64,000 nt of DNA from Geovibrio thiophilus (GTDB lineage Bacteria; Chrysiogenota; Deferribacteres; Deferribacterales; Geovibrionaceae). A program made the translations under genes and the position numbers. The notes below the pieces were generated by a model, which did not search any database, was not told the DNA's origin, and saw only the letters and a program-made list of their open reading frames with translations. This document shows, piece by piece, positions 52,326 to 60,230 of this stretch. The first letter of the stretch is position 1, and each line of letters opens with the position of its first letter. Where the stretch lies: assembly GCF_004087915.1 (NCBI RefSeq), contig NZ_CP035108.1, forward strand, positions 682,001 through 746,000, in the 5' to 3' direction.

Positions 52326-54194
52326 ATGGATAAAATAAAGGAATTAATTGAGGATGAGGACAAACGGACGGTTATATTTCTGATACTGTCCTGCCTGTCC
52401 CTTGTTGTGAGTTTTTTTGAAATAAGCGTGCTGCCGTTTGATGCCGCATGGGTCGCGATTATACTCTGCGGCGTACCGATAATGAAGGGAGCCGTTATAG
52501 GGCTTTTCACTGAGTTTGACATTAAGGCGGATGTGCTTGTGGCGCTTGCCCTTACAGCCTCAGTGATAATAGGCGAGACCTTCGCCGCCGGTGAGGTGGC
52601 GTTCATTATGGCACTCGGCGCTATGCTTGAGGAGCGCACAGTGGCGAAGGCGAGGGCGGGCATAGAGAAGCTTGTTCAGCTTTCACCAAGAACTGCGAGG
52701 ATAATAACGCCGGACGGAGGCGAGACTGTCATCCCCGCCGAAAATGTTCAGGTCGGCGATCTGCTCCGTGTGCTCCCGGGTGAGACTGTGGCAGTGGACG
52801 GTGTGATCGTTTCCGGACAGACTTCCATAGACCAGTCTGTAATGACCGGCGAATCCCTCCCCGTTGACAAAGGTGTCGGGGATGAGGTGTCCAGCGGCAC
52901 GGCGAACCAGTTCGGCGCTTTTGACATGAAAGCGGTGAAAGTGGGTGAGGATTCATCATTGCAGCGGATGATCCGTCTTGTGGAATCCGCCGACGCGGGT
53001 AAGGCGAAGATTGTCGGGCTTGCCGACAGGTGGGCAACGTGGATAGTGGTAATAGCCCTTGTTTCCGCCGTCGGCACATGGTTTGTAACAGGCGAGATAA
53101 TCCGCGCGGTGACCATACTCGTTGTTTTCTGCCCCTGCGCCCTTGTGCTTGCCACGCCGACAGCTATTATGGCGGGCATCGGCAACGCCACAAAATTCGG
53201 AATACTGATCCGTGAGGGTGATGCCCTTGAGAGGCTGGCGAAGGTGACAAAAGTCGCTTTCGATAAAACAGGCACACTCACCTACGGTAAGCCGGAGGTG
53301 GCGGCTGTGGAGAGCTTTGATCCCCAAATATCCGCCGATCTGCTTCTGGAGCTTGCGGCGGCGGCGGAAGCCAGATCCGAGCATCCCCTTGGCAAGGCTG
53401 TTGTGACAGGCTTCAGAGCGAAATTCAAAACTGCCCCGCAGGAACCGAAGGATTTTCTTATGACCGCAGGCAGAGGGGTTAAGGCTGTTGTAGACGGCAG
53501 AACCGTGCTCGCCGGAAACGCGGATATGATGATTGAAAACTCTGTTGAGCTTTCCGAAAAGCTCAAAACTGCCGCGTCCGTCCACAGAAAGGAGGGCTGC
53601 ACGGTTATCTACATAGCTCTTGACGGCAAAGAGGCAGGCTTCATTGCCCTTGCGGACGCATTAAGGAGTGATTCAGCGGAGACTGTGCGGCAGCTTCTTA
53701 AGCTTAAGATAGAAAGCGTTCTTCTCACGGGGGATCATCAGGAAGCGGCAATGCACATAGCGAAAAACGCCGGAATCCCCAAGGTGCACTTCGACTGCCT
53801 GCCGGAAGACAAGATGTACTACATAGGCAAGTATCAGAAGCAGAAGCGGATGGTCTGCATGATAGGCGACGGCATAAACGACGCGCCCGCTCTGAAATGC
53901 GCCCATGTCGGCGTGGCAATGGGCGGAATCGGCAGCGATATAGCTGTGGAGGCGGCGGATGTCGCTCTTGTGGGGGATGAGATAAAGGCTATTCCCCACC
54001 TGCTGAAGCTGGCGAGAAAAACCATGTCCACCATCAATCTCAACATAAGCCTTTCGCTTATTCTCAATTTCGTGGCTATATTCATGGCTATGGGCGGGCT
54101 GCTTAACCCTGTTACCGGAGCTCTGGTGCATAATCTCGGCTCCGTGGCGGTGATTATAAATTCCGCTCTGCTGCTCAATTATAAAAGTCTTTAA
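52326..54194 (+). CDS. heavy-metal P1B-type ATPase without an N-terminal metal domain
   Basis: 622 residues. No HMA domain: the protein enters the membrane about 15 residues from the start. Motifs are TGESLP, CPCALVLATP in the transport helix, DKTGTLT, LTGDH and GDGINDAPAL. The last helices read VTGALVHNLGSVAVIINSALL. CPCALV is closer to Zn/Cd/Co pumps than the CPCALG of copper pumps, while the regulator upstream has copper-type ligands, so the exported metal is uncertain. Confidence 0.92.
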   Translation: MDKIKELIEDEDKRTVIFLILSCLSLVVSFFEISVLPFDAAWVAIILCGVPIMKGAVIGLFTEFDIKADVLVALALTASVIIGETFAAGEVAFIMALGAMLEERTVAKARAGIEKLVQLSPRTARIITPDGGETVIPAENVQVGDLLRVLPGETVAVDGVIVSGQTSIDQSVMTGESLPVDKGVGDEVSSGTANQFGAFDMKAVKVGEDSSLQRMIRLVESADAGKAKIVGLADRWATWIVVIALVSAVGTWFVTGEIIRAVTILVVFCPCALVLATPTAIMAGIGNATKFGILIREGDALERLAKVTKVAFDKTGTLTYGKPEVAAVESFDPQISADLLLELAAAAEARSEHPLGKAVVTGFRAKFKTAPQEPKDFLMTAGRGVKAVVDGRTVLAGNADMMIENSVELSEKLKTAASVHRKEGCTVIYIALDGKEAGFIALADALRSDSAETVRQLLKLKIESVLLTGDHQEAAMHIAKNAGIPKVHFDCLPEDKMYYIGKYQKQKRMVCMIGDGINDAPALKCAHVGVAMGGIGSDIAVEAADVALVGDEIKAIPHLLKLARKTMSTINLNISLSLILNFVAIFMAMGGLLNPVTGALVHNLGSVAVIINSALLLNYKSL

Positions 54195-54197
54195 CTG

Positions 54198-54222
54198 CAC
54201 AGGGCGCCCCGCGCGCCCTGTG
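54198..54222 (+). terminator. terminator hairpin after the csoR-ATPase operon
   Basis: CACAGGGCGC (54198-54207) pairs perfectly with GCGCCCTGTG (54213-54222) around a CCCGC loop, followed by TTTCCC. Confidence 0.7.
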
Positions 54223-54324
54223 TTTCCCTGAAAAACTCTTTTGACGGAATTTTTACACTGTTAATGCGATATTTCTTCACTATTGCTGTGTAATATTATA
54301 TGAAAGAGAGTAAGAGGTATCAGA

Positions 54325-55761
54325 ATGGCTGTCTCCGTGAAACCCAAGCTTATAACAATTTTATGTCTTATTCTTTTTACCGGATTCTTATGCGTGAATC
54401 TCATTAACTATTTCTCAGTAAAGGAAACAATGCGTGAGAATGAGATATACGGCTCGCTCCCTCTCACAAGGGACAATATCTACACCGAAATTCAGCGGGA
54501 CCTCATGCGTCCTGTGTTTGTCTCATCACTCATGGCGCACGACACCTTTCTTAAGGACTGGGTGCTGCACGGGGAGCTGAGCACGGGTGTGGTGGAAAAA
54601 TATCTTCAGGAGATAAAGAATAAATACGGTTTTTTCACCGCATTCTTTGTTTCCGAGAAAACAGGGAAATACTACTATCACGGCGGCGTGCTGAAAACCG
54701 TCAGTGAGGAAGACCCTCATGATGTCTGGTATTACGGTTTTAAAGATCTGCACAAGGATTACGACATAGTGATTGACGAAAACGAAGCGGAGGAGAACAC
54801 GCTTACAGTTTTCATAAACCACAGGCTCAACGACTACGATAACAATCTTCTCGGCGTAACCGGAGTGGGGCTTGAGCTCCAGCGGATAACAAACCTTCTC
54901 AGCGCCTATCAGGTGAAATACGACCGAGACATATACCTTGTGGACAGAACAGGCGATGTACAGATGTATCCGGGAGGGAAGAGCCTTGCGGATAATATAT
55001 ACAAAGAGGAAGGTCTTAAGGATGTGGCAAAGGACGCCCTCACAGTGAGTGAGGCTTCCGGCTTTTACGAATATAAAAGAGGCGGGGACGACATTTTCCT
55101 CACCGTACGCTATATTGAGGAACTGGACTGGTTCCTTTTTGTGGAGAACAACCAGAGCAAGCCCCTTGAGGGTTTGCGCAAAAACCTGTGGCAGAACATG
55201 TTTCTGGGCTTCTTCGTAAGCATTCTTGTTATTCTCATTAACATATTCACTGTCAACTTCTTCCAGAGCAGGCTTGAGAAAATGGCATCCACAGATGAAC
55301 TAACAGGGCTTCTGAACAGGCGAGCCTTCGAGAACGAGTTCCGCAGGGCAGAGTCCTTTGCCGACAGGAACGGAACTGTCTTTTCGATTATTCTCTTCGA
55401 TCTTGACGGCTTTAAAGCTATAAACGACACCTGCGGGCACAGCACCGGTGATGAGATACTGAAAAAGGTTACCCTCACCGCGGCGGAGAAGATCCGTCAG
55501 GTGGACGTATTTGCCCGCTGGGGCGGTGATGAGTTCATAATTCTTGCTTACGGCGGAGAGGAGATAGCCGCCGCCATAGCGGAAAGGATAAGATGCGGAA
55601 TAGACATCATAAGCTGCGGCGGGGCTCCGAAGATCACGGCAAGCTGCGGTGTGGCGAAATACATTCCGGGTGAAAACATGGACAGCCTTATAAAAAGGGC
55701 GGACGAGGCTCTCTATCTGGCGAAAAAATCGGGCAGGAACAGGGTCAGCACCTGCGTTTAG
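54325..55761 (+). CDS. membrane diguanylate cyclase with periplasmic sensor
   Basis: 478 residues. TM1 at about 10-29, a periplasmic Cache-like domain (30-290) with a DIYLVDRTGDVQMYP strand, TM2 at about 292-312, then a GGDEF domain with LTGLLNRRAFE, FDLDGFKAIND and an intact ARWGGDEF active site. RQVD five residues before GGDEF is the RxxD inhibitory c-di-GMP site. It should make c-di-GMP, opposing the EAL protein at 38557. Its stop overlaps that of the convergent transporter gene. Confidence 0.93.
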   Translation: MAVSVKPKLITILCLILFTGFLCVNLINYFSVKETMRENEIYGSLPLTRDNIYTEIQRDLMRPVFVSSLMAHDTFLKDWVLHGELSTGVVEKYLQEIKNKYGFFTAFFVSEKTGKYYYHGGVLKTVSEEDPHDVWYYGFKDLHKDYDIVIDENEAEENTLTVFINHRLNDYDNNLLGVTGVGLELQRITNLLSAYQVKYDRDIYLVDRTGDVQMYPGGKSLADNIYKEEGLKDVAKDALTVSEASGFYEYKRGGDDIFLTVRYIEELDWFLFVENNQSKPLEGLRKNLWQNMFLGFFVSILVILINIFTVNFFQSRLEKMASTDELTGLLNRRAFENEFRRAESFADRNGTVFSIILFDLDGFKAINDTCGHSTGDEILKKVTLTAAEKIRQVDVFARWGGDEFIILAYGGEEIAAAIAERIRCGIDIISCGGAPKITASCGVAKYIPGENMDSLIKRADEALYLAKKSGRNRVSTCV

Positions 55762-56636
55762 GAACGCAGAAAGTAGAATGTGGCGATGACGGAGGTAGCA
55801 ATTCCCGGGATTACCGCCGCGTGGGGCAGCCCTTTTCCTATGACAGTCTGAATAATTATCACGAATATAGGCGTCAGGTAAATATAGCTCATTACCTTGC
55901 TCACCGGAAGCTTCTTGCTGGAATACTGCACGATGAAAAAGGTGGCTATGGTGGCGAAAACGGTAATATACGCCACTCCCGCGAAGAAAGCGGCGTCCAG
56001 CAGGCGGATGTTTATTTCAAGTATTTTCACATTGGCGATCAGAAGCAGCCAGACAGTTCCCGTTATCATAGTCCAGAGAGTCAGCACAGGCATGGGCTCG
56101 CCCTTATGAAGTTTTTTGGAAAGCGGCGAATACAGCCCTATGCACAGACACCCGATGAGAAAAATTATGTCCCCTTTGTTGAAGTCAAGCTCAACGAGCC
56201 TTGACGGAGAACCGTCTATTATAACCCACATAGCGCCGAACATAGCGGCAAGCAGCACGATGAAATTCCTTAATGAAACCCTCTCTTTCAGCAGAAAGAT
56301 CCCGTATACGGCGGAAAACAGCGGAACCACGGTGTAGGTTATGGCTGTGTTCAGCGGAGTCGTATAGCGCAGAGCCTCAAACATCGCCCAGAAGTAGAAG
56401 ATCATGCTGGCGCTTATGGCGAAGTAGCGGGCTAAATCACTCGGAGATGGTACTCTGACCTCATACCGCGGGAAAACATATATCCCGAAAAGCACGGAGC
56501 CCATCAGGAACCGCACGAAGGTAAGCACTGTGGAGTCCATATAATTTACAAGAAAATGACCTATATGGAAGGAGCCTGAAACAAGCACTGTGTAGAGAAG
56601 CATCAGAAAATGAGGGTTGCTGTAATTATTTTTCAT
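55758..56636 (-). CDS. EamA/DMT-superfamily transporter
   Basis: 292 residues, ten transmembrane helices in two EamA repeats (about 8-140 and 150-290). FVRFLMGSVLFG, ALRYTTPLNTAITYTVVPLF and the second-repeat YSSKKLPVSKVMSYIYLTPIF are typical. It exports an unknown metabolite across the inner membrane. Confidence 0.9.
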   Translation of the reverse strand: MKNNYSNPHFLMLLYTVLVSGSFHIGHFLVNYMDSTVLTFVRFLMGSVLFGIYVFPRYEVRVPSPSDLARYFAISASMIFYFWAMFEALRYTTPLNTAITYTVVPLFSAVYGIFLLKERVSLRNFIVLLAAMFGAMWVIIDGSPSRLVELDFNKGDIIFLIGCLCIGLYSPLSKKLHKGEPMPVLTLWTMITGTVWLLLIANVKILEINIRLLDAAFFAGVAYITVFATIATFFIVQYSSKKLPVSKVMSYIYLTPIFVIIIQTVIGKGLPHAAVIPGIATSVIATFYFLRS

Positions 56637-56790
56637 CGGCGGAGATTATCACAAATCAGTAAAAAATAAACATATAATTACGAATATTTTTTTGCCTTAA
56701 AGATATTTTTATTTGCTTTACGTGTATAAATGGCTTAATGTATTGCTGAGATCTATTATTATAAGACAGTAAATTAATTCGGGCAGGTTT

Positions 56791-57294
56791 ATGTTCTGGA
56801 AACAGAAAACAGAGGATACACAGACATTCTCAGACCTCATAAGAGGCTTGCAGCACTCCATAAGCTCCGCCATGGAGATGATCGAGGCACGGAACATCGA
56901 AATACTTGGCAGGTATTTTGACCCGGCAAGCGGAGAGCCTGTCACCCGCCGCCTCCGTCTGGATGAGGAAACTGTCATAGACGTTCCTCTTATATCAGTT
57001 GTGAATCCCTCCACTCTGAATATCAAAGAGGTGGAGATGGATTTCTCCGTGAGGGTTAACCAGACGGAGCTCAAGCAGCGGCAGCCCGACACGTCACTTT
57101 TAAACAATAAGGAGAACAAGCTTTACGCAAACCGTGTCGAGCGTTCAAGCCTGAATGTGAGCTTCGGCGGCAAGGGCGAATCTGTGATGAATGTACGGGT
57201 GAAGTTCAGAGCCGCCCCCATACCGGAGGGGATGTCCAGAATAATAACCGATTTTGACAAAACCATACAGCCCAGAAAAGAAACTAATAAATAA
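56791..57294 (+). CDS. DUF2589-like protein A
   Basis: 167 residues, soluble. An N-terminal helix (FSDLIRGLQHSISSAMEMIE, 13-32) is followed by a beta-rich domain with VPLISVVNPSTLNIKEVEMD (65-84), a polar loop (90-115) and the ending RAAPIPEGMSRIITDF (140-155). The same two motifs occur in the next protein, so the pair are paralogues. The family has no established function. Directly upstream, 56637-56790 is AT-rich with no convincing promoter, although TTGCTT-N17-TAATGT near 56715 is possible. Confidence 0.75.
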   Translation: MFWKQKTEDTQTFSDLIRGLQHSISSAMEMIEARNIEILGRYFDPASGEPVTRRLRLDEETVIDVPLISVVNPSTLNIKEVEMDFSVRVNQTELKQRQPDTSLLNNKENKLYANRVERSSLNVSFGGKGESVMNVRVKFRAAPIPEGMSRIITDFDKTIQPRKETNK

Positions 57295-57305
57295 AGGAGT
57301 TTACC

Positions 57306-57869
57306 ATGCCTAACGTTGGTTCGGAGTTCAGGGGACTGCCCATTGAGGAGCTCATAGCCGCGCCTCTTAAGGCGGCGTGCGACGCGCAGAAGCATCTGGC
57401 GGTTTCAGCTTTTGCTTTTATGAAGGAGATAGGCTTTGACGGCGATAAGCCGAGGCTGCTTGAGTTTAATCTTCAGCGACCGCTGGGTGATCAGGGCGGA
57501 GTGTCAAATGTGAAGGTGCAGGCGCCTTTTATCGGACTCGTGCCGATTCCGTCGCTCCTTGTCGATGATGTTCAGATCGACTTTCAGATGGAGGTCACAG
57601 ACACCGCAACGGCAAAGGAGACAGATTCAAAGAGCGTGGACGCTGATGTTAACGCTAATTTCAAGTTCGGTCTATTCGGCAGCGGCGGGATCAAGATTCA
57701 CGGCAATGTCACCTCCACAAGAGAAAACACCAGAAGCACCAACCAGACAGCGAAATATCAGGTTCGTGTTTCCGCCAGACAGCAGCAGCCCACGGAAGGC
57801 TTAAGCCGCCTCATGGACATTATGGCATCCTGCGTTACGCCGATTCCTGTTTCCGGCAGCGGCGGCTGA
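57306..57869 (+). CDS. DUF2589-like protein B (paralogue of A)
   Basis: 187 residues, soluble. Helical N-terminus (LPIEELIAAPLKAACDAQKH, 11-30), then APFIGLVPIPSLLVDDVQID (73-92) and QQPTEGLSRLMDIM (160-173), which align with protein A. A Gly/Asn-rich region (115-150, FGLFGSGGIKIHGN) and a SGSGG tail are extra. AAAGGAG precedes the ATG. It lies 11 nt after protein A and 19 nt before the nuclease-like gene, so all three appear to be one operon. Confidence 0.75.
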   Translation: MPNVGSEFRGLPIEELIAAPLKAACDAQKHLAVSAFAFMKEIGFDGDKPRLLEFNLQRPLGDQGGVSNVKVQAPFIGLVPIPSLLVDDVQIDFQMEVTDTATAKETDSKSVDADVNANFKFGLFGSGGIKIHGNVTSTRENTRSTNQTAKYQVRVSARQQQPTEGLSRLMDIMASCVTPIPVSGSGG

Positions 57870-57888
57870 CGGAAACAGGAGAATACTC

Positions 57889-58365
57889 ATGTCTTTCTCG
57901 GCGCTTTTCAGAAGGGAAATAGTTAACTGGATTGGTGAAAACGAGCGTAAAATAAACTATATCAGCAGGCTGCCCGGCGGTTTTGAAATATGGTTTCAAT
58001 GCGAAATGGCATGCTTCTTTAATTCTAATAACGTGTTCTTTGAGCGTGAGGTGAATGTATACCGTAAAGCGGATTTAAAGGCTGACTTTTTACTTCATTT
58101 TGATGGCGAAAGTTATGTGGCTGAACTGAAATGCCAGTCATTCTATAACCGCGGGGCATTTTATCCGAGCATAATAAGAGATATAGAGAAGTTTTCGCAG
58201 ATAAAGCGTGAATACAAGGACTATAGGAAACTTGTTTTCGGGCTTATTACAGACGGTTACAGAGGGGAACTGCTGGAGTATGAGCGGGGTGAGAAGGAGT
58301 GCGAGCTGTGTTCTATAGACACCAGAGGTGCTTTGGGCTACGCTCTTATCTCTTTCAGTCCTTAA
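57889..58365 (+). CDS. PD-(D/E)XK nuclease-like protein
   Basis: 158 residues, not a family I can name. The arrangement E39 ... D66 (LKADFLLHF) ... E79-x-K81 (YVAELKCQ), on successive predicted strands, followed by a helix (SIIRDIEKFSQIK), fits the PD-(D/E)XK nuclease-like core. No DNA-binding domain is visible. It may be an active nuclease or an inactive relative. AGGAG precedes the ATG. Its 3' end overlaps the convergent amidohydrolase gene by 11 bp. Confidence 0.6.
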   Translation: MSFSALFRREIVNWIGENERKINYISRLPGGFEIWFQCEMACFFNSNNVFFEREVNVYRKADLKADFLLHFDGESYVAELKCQSFYNRGAFYPSIIRDIEKFSQIKREYKDYRKLVFGLITDGYRGELLEYERGEKECELCSIDTRGALGYALISFSP

Positions 58366-59020
58366 GAAGGGCTGCCGTTTTAGCGATTATTTCCTCCGGA
58401 AAGCGCCCGTCCGTGAGGAGTTTTTGATTGAGTTCAAGTTCAATGCCGGAGTAATCCGCATCGGGTATGAGCTTGCGGAGCCATGCAGCCGTGCCGTCGG
58501 ATTTGCCCTGATATGGGCTGTTTTTCATCACCTTATACGGCAGTGTCTTAAGTCCCCTAGCTAGGGCTGCTGCCGCCGCTTTTTCGCTCTCTCTTGCCGG
58601 ATTGTAAAGAATGCCTATGTCCGCCTTCCGTATATCGCCGTTCAATACCGGAGTGAATGAATGAACGGAAATATGGAGCACAGGTCTTTTCGCTTTTTCC
58701 GCAGCCTCAAGAACTTTTTTTCTGAACGGCGTGTGGTATTCATCGAAAAGCCTCTGTTTTTCCGTTGTACTGAGGTTTTTGGAAAATTCCGAGAAGACCG
58801 CCCTGTTGTGCGGCGAGCGGTTGAGGTCGATGATCAGGCGTGTGATGCTGCCCGTGATCGGAGTTATGCCGAGCAGCTTTCCCAGAAGAAGTGCCGCCTC
58901 AGCCGCTCCCGCGTCATAGCCTCTGTGTGATCGGAGAATGTCTTCATTTCCCCTGAACATATACCCGAACTCCGCAGGTACAGTGTTTACGGCGTGCTCA
59001 CAGATGACTATTACGCTCAT
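58355..59020 (-). CDS. N-formylglutamate amidohydrolase-like enzyme
   Basis: 221 residues. Family motifs are VIVICEHAVNTVP (about 3-15), SHRGYDAGAAEAA, GSITRLIIDLNRSPHN and LHISVHSFTPVLNG, with GIELELNQKLL near the C-terminus. Zn-dependent enzymes of this fold cleave amide bonds of acyl-glutamate-type substrates. It is the last gene of the four-gene operon; its ATG overlaps the stop of the GCS2-type gene, so tight co-translation and a shared pathway are likely. I see no histidine-degradation genes, the usual context of the classical enzyme. Confidence 0.85.
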   Translation of the reverse strand: MSVIVICEHAVNTVPAEFGYMFRGNEDILRSHRGYDAGAAEAALLLGKLLGITPITGSITRLIIDLNRSPHNRAVFSEFSKNLSTTEKQRLFDEYHTPFRKKVLEAAEKAKRPVLHISVHSFTPVLNGDIRKADIGILYNPARESEKAAAAALARGLKTLPYKVMKNSPYQGKSDGTAAWLRKLIPDADYSGIELELNQKLLTDGRFPEEIIAKTAALLKD

Positions 59021-60228
59021 GGCTGAAAGAATCTGTTTTCCGCCAGACACTCAGCCAGTTCTCCGTAAACTTCCCTGAGCCTGCCAACGGAAGGTCTGTT
59101 TCCAGTTTGGGACATTATTCTCTCCGCAAGGGAGTCAATGGAGCAGAGCTTCACCGCTTCGGCTTTATACGGCGCGTTTTCGGGCATCCTTTCAGCCAGC
59201 TCAAGGAGCAGCTCAGCCGCCGTCACCTTGCCTTCGATGTTCAGCAGGCTGAGATACGCAGGGTTTTCTATGTCCACATTGCGGGCGTCTTTCGCGCATT
59301 TATTCATGAGGTCAACCAAAAAAGCCTGATCCGCCTCCTTCTGTGAGGAATAGGTGCTCCACCCGCCGCTGATCAGCTTTTTCAATGTCTCTGTTATAAG
59401 AGAAACCGCCGCCATATCCGCCTTGGGGCATTCCTGTATATCCATAAGGCGTATCTCTATCGCCCTGCGGTCAAATCTCGCTATGGCTCCTCTTGAGTTC
59501 AGCCACTCCTCCTGAAGTATGCACTCCGGATCATAGGGTGCTATATCTCTGTACATGGGCTCCAGTATCCCCTTTTCGTAAGCTTCCCATGAAAAACACG
59601 GCTCGGGGATCACCTGTCCGGTGATGAAGGGGATCTTCTTCTGATTGTTTCTGTAAGTGATTATTCTTGTGTCCAGCCAGCCGGTGTGTTCCCCCTCACG
59701 GAACGGGGAGCTTGCGGCGAGAGCCGGAATCAGCGGCAGAAGAACTCTGATCGCCGCATGGAGTCTGCCGAATTCCTCGTCAGTGGCGAAGGGAAGGTTA
59801 ATGTGGGTGCTCTGAAGATTTGACCAGCCGTGCCCCTTGCAGTTGAAAATCCTGTTGTATGTTTCGTATATTTCCTTATCGCCGTGGTTCCAGAGGTGCA
59901 TGTCCGTATCGGGGTTCATGAACGGGTGCATGGCTGTGGGCATGAGCATCCCGCCAGACCCGCTGAGGATTGCGTTTATTTTTGCGATGTTTTCGGCAAA
60001 CTGAGTGTCCAGCCCGCTGATTTCCTTCGCCGGACCGTTTGTCTTAAGCTCTATTACGTGCAGAACAAGCTCGTTTGACCAGCCCACCGCTCCGTGCTCA
60101 AAGCACTGGGTTATTTCTCCGGCGGCGGCTTTAAGAAGCTGATCGCTGACGGGCAGTACTCCGAGTCCGTCTTTTGAGACTATCATGTACTCCAGTTCTA
60201 TTCCGCAAACGGAAAAAAGTCCGTACAT
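59017..60228 (-). CDS. GCS2-type carboxylate-amine ligase
   Basis: 403 residues of the glutamate-cysteine-ligase-2/YbdK-like family. GIELEYMI at residues 9-16 supplies the metal-binding Glu residues, GHGWSNLQSTHINLPF the central motif and FDRRAIEIRLMDIQE the C-terminal active-site strand. It should join an amino-acid carboxylate to an amine with ATP. It begins 2 nt after the ATP-grasp ligase stop, so the two ligases probably act in sequence. The substrate is unknown; glutathione synthesis is not supported, as no standard gshB is here. Confidence 0.88.
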   Translation of the reverse strand: MYGLFSVCGIELEYMIVSKDGLGVLPVSDQLLKAAAGEITQCFEHGAVGWSNELVLHVIELKTNGPAKEISGLDTQFAENIAKINAILSGSGGMLMPTAMHPFMNPDTDMHLWNHGDKEIYETYNRIFNCKGHGWSNLQSTHINLPFATDEEFGRLHAAIRVLLPLIPALAASSPFREGEHTGWLDTRIITYRNNQKKIPFITGQVIPEPCFSWEAYEKGILEPMYRDIAPYDPECILQEEWLNSRGAIARFDRRAIEIRLMDIQECPKADMAAVSLITETLKKLISGGWSTYSSQKEADQAFLVDLMNKCAKDARNVDIENPAYLSLLNIEGKVTAAELLLELAERMPENAPYKAEAVKLCSIDSLAERIMSQTGNRPSVGRLREVYGELAECLAENRFFQP

Positions 60229-60230
60229 AG

